Shown piece by piece: positions 34,709-43,825 of a DNA stretch of 64,000 nucleotides (positions are counted from its first letter, which is position 1; each line of letters starts with the position of its first letter). A program made the translations under genes and the position numbers. The DNA is taken from the NCBI GenBank assembly GCA_900317685.1, contig ONHQ01000006.1:24044-88043 (forward strand). Direction: 5' to 3'. The DNA is from an uncultured Prevotella sp. Its GTDB lineage: Bacteria; Bacteroidota; Bacteroidia; Bacteroidales; Bacteroidaceae. The notes beneath the pieces are model-generated. The model made no database searches. It saw only the letters and a list, made by a program, of their open reading frames with translations, and had not been told where the DNA came from.

Positions 34709-37057
34709 ATGCACCGACTCATCACCACCCTTGCCCTGGCTGCCCTGACGCTTGCCACCCACGCACAGCAACCGCCCATGCGCCTGTGGTACGACCGTCC
34801 GGCCCGTCTCTTCGAGCAGTCGCTGCCCATCGGCAACGGCAAATTGGGAGCGCTCGTCTACGGAGCTCCCGACTGTGACATCATCCACCTCAACGACATC
34901 ACCTTCTGGACCGGCAAGCCCGTAGACCTCAGCGTTGACAGCACGGCTCACCAGTGGATTCCGGCGATCCGCCAGGCTCTTTTCAACGAGGACTATCCCC
35001 TCGCCGACTCGCTGCAGCACCATGTTCAGGGACACAACTCTCAATTCTATGAACCGTTAGGCACCCTGCGCATCTATGATCTCAACGAGGGAGCGACGAC
35101 GGACTACCGCCGCGAGCTTGACCTCGACAGCGCGCTGTGCCGCGACCGCTACACACGTGGCGGCATCACCTACCGCCGCGAATACTTCGCCTCGCATCCC
35201 GACAAGGTCATCGCCGTGCGCATCACGAGTTCCGCACCAAAGGCCATCAACGTCAGACTGGCCCTCGGCTCTCTCGTGCCCCACGGCACAAAAGCCGCCA
35301 ACAAACAGCTGACGATGACGGGCAACGCCGTCGGCGACCCCAACGAGAGCATACATTTCTGTACCGTGCTGCTCGCCGCCTCGCCCGACGGCACCATTGA
35401 GCACGACGACAGCACGCTCTTTGTCCGACAGGCCAGCGAACTGACGCTCTTCCTCGTCAACGAGACGAGCTTCAACGGCTACGACCGCCATCCCGTCAAA
35501 CAAGGTGCACCCTATCTCGCCAACGCCATGGACGACGCCTGGCATCTGGTCAACTACACCTACGACAGCCTGCGCACACGCCATCTCGCTGACTATCAGC
35601 CCATCTACCAACGGCTGAAACTCTGCCTCAACGGCGCACAACCCAACATCGCCGAACCCACCGACAGCATGATACGGGCCTACGGACAAAGCTGCGCACT
35701 GGACAAATACCTCGAAACGCTCTATTTCCAGTACGGCCGCTACATGCTCATCTCCTGCTCACGCACGCCCGGAGCACCCGCCGAACTGCAAGGATTGTGG
35801 AACGACAAGCTGTGGGTACCCTGGCGGGGCAACTACACGATCAACATCAACCTGGAGGAGAACTACTGGCCTTGCGACGTCGCTGCCATGCCGGAGATGT
35901 TTGAGCCGCTGGCTACCTTCTGCGAGAATCTCGCCAAGACCGGCCATCGCAACGCATGGAACTACTACGGCATACGCGAGGGATGGAGCTGCGGACACAA
36001 CAGCGACATCTGGGCCATGACCAATCCCGTAGGCGAGAAGAACGAAAGTCCCACGTGGAGCAACTGGAACATGGGCGGCGCCTGGCTCATGCAGAATGTC
36101 TATGATCACTATCTCTACACCCAAGACGAGCACTATCTCCGCCAGACGGCCTATCCGCTCATGCGCGGTGCCAGCCGTTTCATGCTTCACTGGCTCATCC
36201 CCAACCCGAAAAATCCCAAAGAGCTCATCACCGCGCCGAGCACATCGCCCGAGGCTTTCTACATCAACGCCAAAGGATATAAAGGCGCAACGATGTATGG
36301 TGGTACAGCCGACTTGGCCATCATCCGCGAACTGTTCACCAACACCTTGCAGGCAGCACGCACGCTGGGCACCGACAAAAGCCTGCGCGACTCGCTGCAA
36401 AGTGCCCTCGACCGGCTACATCCCTACGTCGTCGGACACAGCGGCGACCTCAACGAGTGGTATTACGACTGGGACGACGAGGACTTCCACCACCGTCATC
36501 AGAGCCATCTCATCGGTCTCTACCCCGGACACCAGATCACCGTCAGCGGCACGCCCCGGCTTGCAGAGGCCGCCGCGGCGACACTGCGACAAAAAGGAGA
36601 ACAGACCACGGGCTGGAGCACCGGCTGGCGCATCAACCTCTGGGCACGTCTCCACAACGGCCCGATGGCCTATCACATCTATCAGAAACTTCTCGCTTAT
36701 GTCGATCCCGAGCACACGCGGTCGCAACACGGAGGCACGTTTCCCAATCTCTTCGACGCGCACCCGCCTTTCCAGATCGACGGCAACTTCGGCGGTGTAG
36801 CCGGTGTTTGCGAGATGCTCATGCAAAGCCACGACGGCACGATAGAGCTTTTGCCGGCACTGCCACGGCAGTGGGCCGACGGCACGATCAGCGGACTGAA
36901 GGCCCGCGGCGGCTATACGGTCTCGATGACATGGAAGAATGGCCGCGTCACCCGGTGCGAACTATCTGGCGTACGCAGCGGTAAGGTGACACTCCTCTAC
37001 AACGGTATGAAAAAGACAATCAAAGTGAAAAAGAACAAAAACACAATTATAGAATGA
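34709..37057 (+). CDS. GH95 glycosidase (alpha-L-fucosidase/galactosidase type)
   Basis: About 782 residues from the ATG at 34709, which starts a clear signal peptide (about 1-18, ending THA-Q); the reading frame is open upstream into gyrB but not coding. GH95 features: LWYDRPARLFEQSLPIGNGKLGA at the mature N-terminus, NYTININLEENYWP with the two catalytic Asn, the acid-Glu region GDLNEWYYDW followed by HRHQSHLIGLYPG, and IDGNFGGVAG. GH95 inverting enzymes remove alpha-1,2-fucose or alpha-L-galactose from host glycans or plant xyloglucan; which one cannot be told here. First gene of an operon with a rhamnosidase-like beta-sandwich protein and an AraC regulator. Confidence 0.9.
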   Translation: MHRLITTLALAALTLATHAQQPPMRLWYDRPARLFEQSLPIGNGKLGALVYGAPDCDIIHLNDITFWTGKPVDLSVDSTAHQWIPAIRQALFNEDYPLADSLQHHVQGHNSQFYEPLGTLRIYDLNEGATTDYRRELDLDSALCRDRYTRGGITYRREYFASHPDKVIAVRITSSAPKAINVRLALGSLVPHGTKAANKQLTMTGNAVGDPNESIHFCTVLLAASPDGTIEHDDSTLFVRQASELTLFLVNETSFNGYDRHPVKQGAPYLANAMDDAWHLVNYTYDSLRTRHLADYQPIYQRLKLCLNGAQPNIAEPTDSMIRAYGQSCALDKYLETLYFQYGRYMLISCSRTPGAPAELQGLWNDKLWVPWRGNYTININLEENYWPCDVAAMPEMFEPLATFCENLAKTGHRNAWNYYGIREGWSCGHNSDIWAMTNPVGEKNESPTWSNWNMGGAWLMQNVYDHYLYTQDEHYLRQTAYPLMRGASRFMLHWLIPNPKNPKELITAPSTSPEAFYINAKGYKGATMYGGTADLAIIRELFTNTLQAARTLGTDKSLRDSLQSALDRLHPYVVGHSGDLNEWYYDWDDEDFHHRHQSHLIGLYPGHQITVSGTPRLAEAAAATLRQKGEQTTGWSTGWRINLWARLHNGPMAYHIYQKLLAYVDPEHTRSQHGGTFPNLFDAHPPFQIDGNFGGVAGVCEMLMQSHDGTIELLPALPRQWADGTISGLKARGGYTVSMTWKNGRVTRCELSGVRSGKVTLLYNGMKKTIKVKKNKNTIIE

Positions 37058-38007
37058 GAGGCTGGCTGTTGACAATCGTTTTGTGGACAGCGGCACTATA
37101 TGCAAATGCCCAGCAGTTCAACACCCACTGGGTGGCTGCTCCCGACACCGACAGCCTCGCCCACGTGTGGTTTCGCACCACTCTGCTCTCCGGCGCACGC
37201 CACCGTGAGGCTCACCTCACCATCGCGACCACCGGACTCGTCAAAGTGTATGTCAACGAGGCCAAGGTGGGCACCGCTTTCTTTTACCCTTCACGGCCGC
37301 AAGGCGACACGACGGCCATGGCCATAACGCTTGACGTGACGCCCTATCTGCGGCCGGACAGCAACGTAGTGGCCGTGCTCTACAGCCCTGGCTTTCCTCA
37401 CGCCACGCGGCAGCAGGTATCAGCAGTCTTCTACGGCACCGACTACAAAGGGCAACACTTCGCTTACTTCAGCGACAAATCGTGGATTTGTCGTCGTGCG
37501 GCCTCCGGACTCACACCCGACGGACACGAGTGGGTCGACGGCCGACAAGCCGACACTCCGTGGACGGCAGGCGACTTCGACGTGGCACTGTGGCGGCATG
37601 TCGTGGAGACACAAGGCCCGGAAACCACCACCGCACCCCTGACACAACAGCAAGCAACGGCCTGCAAGTCCTACGCCGCCTACCTGCCTGCGGAGAAGAT
37701 CGTCAGAAGCCGGGGATATAACTATTTCGACACCAACGGCAACGAGGTGACCTACGACTATGGCCGGGGCTTCCGGGGCTTCGTCCGCCTCAACCTCCGC
37801 GAGGCACGATGGGGCGAACAGGTCGAGGCCGCAGGGCTGCGATATACCTGCAACGGAGAGATGGACGAGCAGGCCAGCCCTGTCTTCGCCATCGGATACC
37901 AGCGCCGCGTCACGGTGACGGGCGACAAATATTTTCGCCGCGACCAGATCACGGAAGCAGAAGCCGTGGATGTCGCACCAATATTCATTGACAACACTTT
38001 TCAATAA
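37054..38007 (+). CDS. Secreted beta-sandwich protein resembling the N-terminal part of GH78 rhamnosidases, no catalytic domain
   Basis: 317 residues with a signal peptide (about 1-19). Residues about 24-150 resemble the alpha-L-rhamnosidase N-terminal domain (HVWFRTTLL, VKVYVNEAKVG, DVTPYLRPDSNVVAVLYSPG), and about 215-285 the next jelly-roll of those enzymes (VTYDYGRGFRGFVRLNLREARWGE). The reading frame then ends; the (alpha/alpha)6 catalytic barrel of GH78 is missing and no remnant follows, because the AraC gene starts 3 bases later. It overlaps the GH95 gene by ATGA, so it is translationally coupled to it. A carbohydrate-binding helper is the likely role; a truncated enzyme is the alternative. 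Confidence 0.65.
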   Translation: MRGWLLTIVLWTAALYANAQQFNTHWVAAPDTDSLAHVWFRTTLLSGARHREAHLTIATTGLVKVYVNEAKVGTAFFYPSRPQGDTTAMAITLDVTPYLRPDSNVVAVLYSPGFPHATRQQVSAVFYGTDYKGQHFAYFSDKSWICRRAASGLTPDGHEWVDGRQADTPWTAGDFDVALWRHVVETQGPETTTAPLTQQQATACKSYAAYLPAEKIVRSRGYNYFDTNGNEVTYDYGRGFRGFVRLNLREARWGEQVEAAGLRYTCNGEMDEQASPVFAIGYQRRVTVTGDKYFRRDQITEAEAVDVAPIFIDNTFQ

Positions 38008-38010
38008 GAT

Positions 38011-38892
38011 ATGAACACGAGTCTCAACAGCATTTCCATCAACGACGTCAAACACATCCAAGGGGGCAGTTACATCGACGACGACCTCATACTCATGGAG
38101 AACATGAGCAACATGCCCATCACCTTGGAGCCCCGCCGCATGGACTTCATCCTGCTCGCGCTCTGCACGCAAGGTGAGGGCGAATACAGTGTCGACACCA
38201 TCCACCACAAGGTAAGGGCCGGCGACATCATCATTGTCAGCAACGGAGCTATACTTGACTACTACAAGCTCAGCCCGGACCACAAAGAGGTGGTCATCAT
38301 CATCTCCAGCCAATACTTCCACGAGGTCCTCGCCGGCGTGCACGACCTCTCGACGATGTATATCTTCTCACGTATGCACCCTGTTTATCACCTCGACCAA
38401 CAAAAGCAGCAGGACATCGTCGACTTCTTCTCGTTTATCAAGACCAAGGTTGGAGACACAAGCCACCACTTCCGCCGCGAGACCGTGCAGAGCCTGCTCA
38501 AGGCGCTCATCTACGACGCCGGCAACACCATCTGGCAATCGCAGCAGCTCATGCAGACGCGTCGGGCACGCGCCGAGGACATCTTCGTAAAGTTCATCCA
38601 ACTCGTGGAACAGCACTTCCGCCAGGAGCGCCGCGTGGGGTGGTACGCCTTGCAACTGAGCATCACCCCGAAGTATCTCTCCGAGATCATCAAGCAGGTC
38701 AGCCACCAGACACCCAACGAGTGGATCGACACCTACGTGACGCTTGAGCTCCGCAACCTGCTGAAAAACACCTCGAAAAGCATCAAGCAGATCACCGACG
38801 ACCTCCACTTCGCTAACCAAAGCTTCCTGGGCAAATACTTCAAGGAGCATGTCGGCATGTCACCGTCGGAATACAGGAAGAGTAGCAACTGA
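38011..38892 (+). CDS. AraC-family transcriptional regulator
   Basis: 293 residues: an N-terminal cupin-like sensor domain (about 30-120, with EGEYSVDTIHHKVRAGDIIIVSNG) and a C-terminal double HTH (about 195-290) with the canonical GWYALQLSITPKYLSEIIKQVS and FANQSFLGKYFKEHVGMSPSEYRK. It starts 3 bases after the rhamnosidase-like gene and is the last gene of the GH95 operon, so it probably senses the released sugar and controls this operon. Ligand unknown. Confidence 0.88.
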   Translation: MNTSLNSISINDVKHIQGGSYIDDDLILMENMSNMPITLEPRRMDFILLALCTQGEGEYSVDTIHHKVRAGDIIIVSNGAILDYYKLSPDHKEVVIIISSQYFHEVLAGVHDLSTMYIFSRMHPVYHLDQQKQQDIVDFFSFIKTKVGDTSHHFRRETVQSLLKALIYDAGNTIWQSQQLMQTRRARAEDIFVKFIQLVEQHFRQERRVGWYALQLSITPKYLSEIIKQVSHQTPNEWIDTYVTLELRNLLKNTSKSIKQITDDLHFANQSFLGKYFKEHVGMSPSEYRKSSN

Positions 38893-38977
38893 GGAAATCC
38901 ATAGAAAATAGATATAAGACGCAAAGCAAATCGTTTAAGCCATTTTCATTCCTCGATAAAAATAAAAGCTAAAAAAT

Positions 38978-39008
38978 TTGGAGATTACAGGAATAAGACG
39001 TATTTTTG
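38978..39008 (+). promoter_or_regulatory. Promoter without a following gene
   Basis: TTG at 38978-38980, 20-base spacer and TATTTTTG at 39001-39008: as good a match to the Bacteroidetes promoter as any in the window. No credible reading frame follows; instead a long imperfect hairpin starts 6 bases after the -7 box. Confidence 0.6.
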
Positions 39009-39013
39009 CAAAT

Positions 39014-39086
39014 GAAGACAGGTCCTTATCGCATTGAAAGGCTACGTTGACGTAGCTGACTCGGTAGATGCATAGGGGCCGTTTTC
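39014..39086 (+). ncRNA. Candidate structured non-coding RNA
   Basis: 73 bases fold into one long imperfect hairpin: 39014-39019 with 39081-39086, then 39021-39025 with 39076-39080 after a one-base bulge, 39026-39029 with 39072-39075, 39031-39034 with 39068-39071, an asymmetric internal loop (GAAAG opposite TGACTCGGTA) and a 6-pair tip stem 39041-39046/39051-39056 closed by TTGA. The 5' arm begins exactly where transcription from the -7 box at 39001-39008 should start. Bases 39074-39080 can instead pair with 39094-39100, breaking the basal stem, so two states are possible. I do not recognise the family. The gpmI gene downstream has its own promoter. The rest of 38893-39471 shows short phrases of AATTCGTGG type (39168-39200) and small hairpins only. 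Confidence 0.5.
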
Positions 39087-39399
39087 ATTTCTTGGCCTTT
39101 GTATAATCCCGTTCGTGGTTAGTCGGAATGAAACACTAATGGCGACATCAGCTATAAATTTATGAGTAATTCGTGGGTAATTCATGGCTATTCGTGTTCA
39201 TATCCATAAATTAGAAAAGGATCTATTGTCTTTAGGTCAACGCTCCGCTACGCGGAATAAAGAATATCGCCGAATATTGAGAATATATAAAATTCAATAT
39301 ATTAAGCCTTTATCAATACATTCGGTTGATTTGTTCATATTCTTTATGCTATCGAAGATGGCGTGTTAAACGCTGCTTTTCTTTTTCTGCCTTTAGATT

Positions 39400-39429
39400 T
39401 TGTCATTCGCTGAAAAGGTAGTAACTTTG
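39400..39429 (+). promoter_or_regulatory. Promoter of gpmI
   Basis: TTG at 39400-39402, 19-base spacer, TAACTTTG at 39422-39429; the gpmI ATG is 42 bases on. Confidence 0.65.
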
Positions 39430-39471
39430 CAGTGATACAGAATATCAACAACATAACATACATTTAACACT

Positions 39472-40995
39472 ATGGCAAAGAAAGCTTTATTGATGATTCT
39501 CGATGGATGGGGAATCGGACAGCATGGCAAAGGTGACGTGATCTACAACACACCGACACCTTATCTCGATTATCTCAACGCTACATGCGCTCACTCTCAG
39601 CTCATGGCCTGCGGCGAGGACGTCGGTCTGCCAAAAGGACAGATGGGCAACTCCGAGGTAGGACACTTGAACATCGGTGCAGGACGTATCGTCTATCAGG
39701 ACCTGGTGAAGATCAACAAGGCCTGCGAGACTGGCGACATCCTGAAGAACAAGGAGATCATCAACGCCTATAGCTACGCTCAGAAGACCGGCAAGAAGCT
39801 CCACCTGATGGGTCTGACTTCTACCGGCGGCGTGCACTCCAGCCTCAACCACCTCTTCAAGCTCATCGAGATCGGAAAAGAATATAACCTCAAAGATGTC
39901 TATGTCCACTGCTTCATGGACGGTCGTGACACTGACCCGAAGAGCGGCAAGGGATTCATCGCTGACATCGAAAAGGTTTGCAACGACAACGGCGCGCACA
40001 TCGCCAGCATCGTCGGTCGCTTCTACGCTATGGACCGCGACAAGCGCTGGAACCGCGTCAAGGAGGCTTATGACCTGCTCGTCGAGGGCAAGGGTAAGCA
40101 GGCTACTGACCTGGTCAAGGCCATGCAGGAGAGCTACGACGAGGGCGTGACCGACGAGTTCATCAAGCCGATCAACAACTCCGCCGTCGACGGTACGATC
40201 CAGGAAGGCGACGTGATCATCTTCATCAACTTCCGTAACGACCGCGCACGTGAGCTCACACAGGTGCTCACTCAGGAGGATATGCCGGCAGAGGGCATGC
40301 ACACGATCAAGGACCTGCAGTACTACTGCATGACTCCGTACGATGCCAACTTCAAGGGCGTACACATTCTCTTCCCCAAAGAGAACGTTCAGGACACGCT
40401 CGGCGAGTATCTCTCTAAGAAAGGCCTGCGCCAGCTCCACACCGCAGAGACAGAGAAGTACGCTCACGTGACGTTCTTCTTCAACGGCGGCCGCGAGGCT
40501 CCTTACGAGGGTGAGGACCGTATCCTCGTACACTCTCCTAAGGTGGCTACCTATGACCTGCAGCCGGAGATGAGCGCATACGAGGTGAAAGACAAACTCG
40601 TCGGCGCTATCAAGACTCAGCAGTATGATTTCATCGTGGTGAACTTCGCCAATGGTGACATGGTCGGCCACACGGGTGTCTACAACGCCATCGCCAAGGC
40701 TGTGTGGGCTGTTGACCACTGCGTACACGACGTCATCGAGGCAGCAAAGGCCAACGATTATGAGGCTATCATCATCGCTGACCACGGAAACGCCGACAAT
40801 GCCATCAATCCCGACGGTACGCCTAACACCGCTCACTCACTCAACCCCGTTCCATTTATCTATGTGACGAACAACAACAGCGCCACTGTAAAGGACGGAC
40901 GTCTGGCCGACGTGGCTCCTTCCATCCTGCACATCATGGGTCTGGAGCAGCCTGCCGACATGACCGGCGAGAACCTCATCAGCGACAACAAATAA
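39472..40995 (+). CDS. gpmI: 2,3-bisphosphoglycerate-independent phosphoglycerate mutase
   Basis: Interconverts 3- and 2-phosphoglycerate in glycolysis using two metal ions. Alkaline-phosphatase superfamily signatures: [11 protein letters not shown] at the N-terminus, the phosphoserine nucleophile in [17 protein letters not shown] (about residue 63), [23 protein letters not shown], and the C-terminal metal site [12 protein letters not shown] and [10 protein letters not shown]. 507 residues, normal. Single-gene transcript between its own promoter and terminator. Confidence 0.97.
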   Translation: MAKKALLMILDGWGIGQHGKGDVIYNTPTPYLDYLNATCAHSQLMACGEDVGLPKGQMGNSEVGHLNIGAGRIVYQDLVKINKACETGDILKNKEIINAYSYAQKTGKKLHLMGLTSTGGVHSSLNHLFKLIEIGKEYNLKDVYVHCFMDGRDTDPKSGKGFIADIEKVCNDNGAHIASIVGRFYAMDRDKRWNRVKEAYDLLVEGKGKQATDLVKAMQESYDEGVTDEFIKPINNSAVDGTIQEGDVIIFINFRNDRARELTQVLTQEDMPAEGMHTIKDLQYYCMTPYDANFKGVHILFPKENVQDTLGEYLSKKGLRQLHTAETEKYAHVTFFFNGGREAPYEGEDRILVHSPKVATYDLQPEMSAYEVKDKLVGAIKTQQYDFIVVNFANGDMVGHTGVYNAIAKAVWAVDHCVHDVIEAAKANDYEAIIIADHGNADNAINPDGTPNTAHSLNPVPFIYVTNNNSATVKDGRLADVAPSILHIMGLEQPADMTGENLISDNK

Positions 40996-41010
40996 TCAAC
41001 ATACCTAATG

Positions 41011-41048
41011 GCCCCACCTTCGGCTCCTGGCCGGAGGTGGGGCTTTTT
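41011..41048 (+). terminator. Intrinsic terminator of gpmI
   Basis: A 13-pair stem (41011-41023 with 41031-41043, one T-G pair), 7-base loop, then TTTTT. It ends only 5 bases before the ung ATG, so ung either has a promoter inside this region or depends on read-through. Confidence 0.88.
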
Positions 41049-41052
41049 CATT

Positions 41053-41718
41053 ATGAACGTACAGATAGAACCTTCCTGGAAACAATACTTGGGCGCAGAG
41101 TTTGACAAGCCTTACTTTGCCAGCCTCACCCAGCAGGTGAAAGAGGAGTACAGAACGCAACAGTGTTTTCCACCGGGCCATCTGATCTTCAACGCTTTCA
41201 ATCTCTGTCCCTTCGACAAGGTGAAGGTGGTGATCATCGGACAGGATCCCTATCACGAACAAGGACAGGCCATGGGACTGAGCTTTTCGGTGCCTGAGGG
41301 TATCGTCATGCCACCCTCGCTCGTGAATATCTTCAAGGAGATACAAGCCGATCTTGGCAAGCCCATGCCTGCCAACGGCGACCTCACCCGTTGGGCCCGC
41401 CAAGGGGTGTTGCTGCTCAACGCCACGCTCACCGTCAGGGCACATCTGGCCAACAGCCATCAGCGCTTAGGCTGGTCGGTGTTCACCGACGCAGCTATCA
41501 AGGCACTCAGCGATCACCGCGAAGGTATCGTGTACATGCTTTGGGGCGGCTATGCCCGCAGCAAGCGCTATCTCATCAATGAACAAAAGAATCTCGTGCT
41601 GGAGTCAGCGCATCCCTCTCCGCTCTCGGCCAACCGTGGCGGGTGGTTTGGACTGCACCAGTTCTCACGTTGCAACGAGTATCTTACGGCTCATGGACAG
41701 CAAGCCATCGACTGGTAA
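41053..41718 (+). CDS. ung: Uracil-DNA glycosylase, family 1
   Basis: Removes uracil from DNA. Catalytic motif GQDPYH at residues 63-68 (Asp65) and the DNA-intercalation loop HPSPLSANRGGWFG near the C-terminus. From the ATG at 41053 the protein is 221 residues; an in-frame ATG at 41008 would start inside the gpmI terminator and adds unconserved residues. Followed after 12 bases by a DUF3109 gene. Confidence 0.95.
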   Translation: MNVQIEPSWKQYLGAEFDKPYFASLTQQVKEEYRTQQCFPPGHLIFNAFNLCPFDKVKVVIIGQDPYHEQGQAMGLSFSVPEGIVMPPSLVNIFKEIQADLGKPMPANGDLTRWARQGVLLLNATLTVRAHLANSHQRLGWSVFTDAAIKALSDHREGIVYMLWGGYARSKRYLINEQKNLVLESAHPSPLSANRGGWFGLHQFSRCNEYLTAHGQQAIDW

Positions 41719-41730
41719 AAAGAAAAAAAC

Positions 41731-42363
41731 ATGGAACTGCATATCGTAGAAGTGGGAAACGTGCTCGTTTCCCCGGATATTTTCACGGAGAAATTTTGTT
41801 GTGATCTGCACGCCTGCAAAGGACAGTGCTGTGTAGAAGGCGACGCGGGCGCACCGGTAACCCTCGATGAGGTCGGCGAGATGGAAGACGCACTCGACGT
41901 GGTGTGGGGTGACCTCAGCGCGTCGGCACAGAGCGTCATCGACAAGCAGGGTGTCGCCTATACCGACAACGACGGTGACCTGGTGACAAGCATCGTCGGC
42001 GGCAAGGACTGCGTGTTTACCTGCTATCGTGATCTCGACTTAGGCGACGGTAAGCCCGCTGTGCCGCATTGCTGTCTCTGCGCCTTCGACTGCGCTTATC
42101 GTGAGGGAAAGACGAAGTGGCGCAAGCCCATCTCCTGTGAGCTCTACCCCATCCGCGAAAAGACATTCAGCAACGGACTCGTAGGCATCAACTATCACCG
42201 GTGGGATGTCTGCAAGGCCGCTGTGCGCAAAGGACAGGAGGAAAATATCCGAGTCTACGAGTTTCTCAAGGAGCCGCTCATCCGCCGCTTCGGCAAAGAA
42301 TGGTACGATGAGCTGTGTCTCGTGGCTAAGGAGTTACTTGCCGCTACTTCACTCCTGCGTTAG
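41731..42363 (+). CDS. DUF3109 family cysteine-rich protein
   Basis: 210 residues with a dense Cys pattern: CCDLHACKGQCC near residue 25, CVFTCY near 92, HCCLCAFDCAYREGK, and SCELYPIR. The CxxxCC element recalls the YkgJ-type putative Fe-S or zinc cluster proteins. Cytoplasmic, no signal. Function unknown. Probably co-transcribed with ung; its end overlaps the end of the converging SGNH hydrolase gene by 15 bases. Confidence 0.8.
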   Translation: MELHIVEVGNVLVSPDIFTEKFCCDLHACKGQCCVEGDAGAPVTLDEVGEMEDALDVVWGDLSASAQSVIDKQGVAYTDNDGDLVTSIVGGKDCVFTCYRDLDLGDGKPAVPHCCLCAFDCAYREGKTKWRKPISCELYPIREKTFSNGLVGINYHRWDVCKAAVRKGQEENIRVYEFLKEPLIRRFGKEWYDELCLVAKELLAATSLLR

Positions 42364-43617
42364 TATCTTCTCAGCAGCGTACTTTCCCATCATCTTATAG
42401 CCTTCGGCATTGGGATGGAGATGATCGGGAAGATACCATCCCGGACGCAGGGCGTGCTCGTCAGCAGGGTCGCGCATGAGTTTGTCGAAGTCGAGCACAC
42501 CATCTGCCTCACGCTGCAAACGTATCCATTCATTGACTAACTTACGGCCAAGCTCATGGCTGACAGAATAATAATGAGCACCTTTCATCGGCGTGATGGT
42601 TCCCAACCACACCTTCAACCCTGCCTTATGGCATTTTTCTATCATCTGTTTATAGGCCTCCACTAACTCGTGAGCCGTGACAATGCCGTCTTTGCTATTG
42701 CCTAAGTCATTGATACCCTCGAAAAGAATAACGTCTGTCACCCCACGCTGTTCAAGAATGTCGCGGTCGAAACGCTGGCGGGCAGGCTGTCCAAAGCCCG
42801 TGGTGAGCACACGGTTGTTGCCGATGCCGAGGTTCAGCACACCAAACTGCATACGTTTCTTCCCTTCTTTCTCCGCTTTTGCTCCGGCCACTTCGTTGAG
42901 TTGGTAGCTCATTTCGTCGGGCCATCGGTTTTGATGGTCTGTCGTGGAACCCTTTCCGTCGGTGATACTGTTGCCAAGGATGGCGATGGTGCGTACGTCA
43001 CGTGTGTAGACGTCAAGGGCTGCAATGTTGAACCATTTCTCGTAGCGGAAGGCATGGGAGAAGTCCGTCGACGGCTTGCTCTCTCCTTTTAATATATAAG
43101 AGGTGGTGCGCGAGCCCATGTGCACGGTCGGCACCTTGGGCGCTGTCTGATAGTTGACGGTGATGGCGACAAGCTGCAAGGGCTTCAGCGAAAAGCGCAC
43201 GGCATCAGAGAACAGACTCTTTCCGGCTGGTATTGTCACGCCACGGTGACCATTGAAAGAGAGATACACGGCTTTGGCTGAGTCGACACGATGACCGCCA
43301 AGAGCCGGAGCGATGTACACCGAGCGCAGCACGACGGGCGTAGTGGAAAAGATATTGGAGAGCTGCAAACGAACAATATCACCGCCTGCCGACACTTTCA
43401 CGATTTGTCGCACCGAGCGGTTGCTCATCTGATTGTTATAGGGCATGAAGGCCTTCACGGGTGTCTGCATGGCTGTCGCCCATGTGCCGGTCCAGTGGGG
43501 CGTGAGCTCTTTAACCACTCTCACGGCTTGGTGGTTGATGCGTTCACTCTCCTCAGCAGCGATATTCAAGCTAAAGCTGAGGAACAACAAAAAAAGGAAT
43601 AAAGTCTTGCGTATCAT
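42349..43617 (-). CDS. Secreted SGNH/GDSL-type hydrolase
   Basis: About 422 residues from the ATG at 43617, which heads a typical signal peptide (IRKTLFLFLLFLSFSLNIAA-E); an ATG six codons upstream is less likely. The GDSL block reads GNSITDGKG (nucleophile Ser), block III EGINDLG, and block V DHLHPNAEGY with the catalytic Asp and His. An N-terminal beta-rich domain of about 170 residues precedes the SGNH domain. Such proteins in Bacteroidetes are often carbohydrate esterases (acetylxylan or rhamnogalacturonan acetylesterases); the substrate here is not determinable. Confidence 0.82.
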   Translation of the reverse strand: MIRKTLFLFLLFLSFSLNIAAEESERINHQAVRVVKELTPHWTGTWATAMQTPVKAFMPYNNQMSNRSVRQIVKVSAGGDIVRLQLSNIFSTTPVVLRSVYIAPALGGHRVDSAKAVYLSFNGHRGVTIPAGKSLFSDAVRFSLKPLQLVAITVNYQTAPKVPTVHMGSRTTSYILKGESKPSTDFSHAFRYEKWFNIAALDVYTRDVRTIAILGNSITDGKGSTTDHQNRWPDEMSYQLNEVAGAKAEKEGKKRMQFGVLNLGIGNNRVLTTGFGQPARQRFDRDILEQRGVTDVILFEGINDLGNSKDGIVTAHELVEAYKQMIEKCHKAGLKVWLGTITPMKGAHYYSVSHELGRKLVNEWIRLQREADGVLDFDKLMRDPADEHALRPGWYLPDHLHPNAEGYKMMGKYAAEKILTQE

Positions 43618-43644
43618 GTTCTTACCTCTTACCAATACTACAAA

Positions 43645-43719
43645 CTACAAAGTTACCTCTGTTTTCGAGCTATAGAGTTACCTCTGTTTTCGAACTACAA
43701 AGTTACAACTATTCTCGCA
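43645..43719 (-). repeat. Three tandem 25-bp repeats carrying -7 boxes
   Basis: Units 43645-43669, 43670-43694 and 43695-43719. On the minus strand each contains a TAACTTTG-type box: perfect in units 1 and 3, degraded to TAACTCTA in unit 2. They lie 27 bases before the SGNH hydrolase start. Confidence 0.75.
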
Positions 43720-43727
43720 CATAGCAA
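43698..43727 (-). promoter_or_regulatory. Promoter of the SGNH hydrolase gene
   Basis: Minus strand: TTG at 43727-43725, 19-base spacer, TAACTTTG at 43705-43698, within the distal 25-bp unit. The -7 box of the proximal unit (43655-43648) has no -33 partner. Confidence 0.55.
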
Positions 43728-43766
43728 AAAGAAAAACGGGAACCGACTCGCACGAGCCAGTTCCCG
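43726..43766 (-). terminator. Intrinsic terminator of the SusCD operon
   Basis: Minus strand: CGGGAAC/GTTCCCG arms (43760-43766 with 43737-43743) and an inner CTCG/CGAG stem, followed by TTTTTCTTTTT. It directly abuts the promoter of the next gene. Confidence 0.85.
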
Positions 43767-43825
43767 GAAAAATAGAGAGAATTAAAATCAGACCCTCACG
43801 GGCTGATAAATTCTTATGTTATTGC

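Noticed and set aside
39051-39086. tRNA-like relic (resembles GTAGCTCAGTTGGTAGAGC)
   Set aside because: Only the D-arm phrase is similar; there is no T arm or acceptor partner, and the bases are better explained by the long hairpin.
39184-39369. 61-residue plus-strand ORF after the structured RNA candidate
   Set aside because: Its start lies in AATTCGTGG-type repetitive intergenic sequence, it has no recognisable domain and no promoter at a fitting distance. A small peptide cannot be fully excluded.
39487-40836. 449-residue open frame antisense to gpmI
   Set aside because: Shadow of a highly conserved glycolytic gene; no promoter and no family resemblance.
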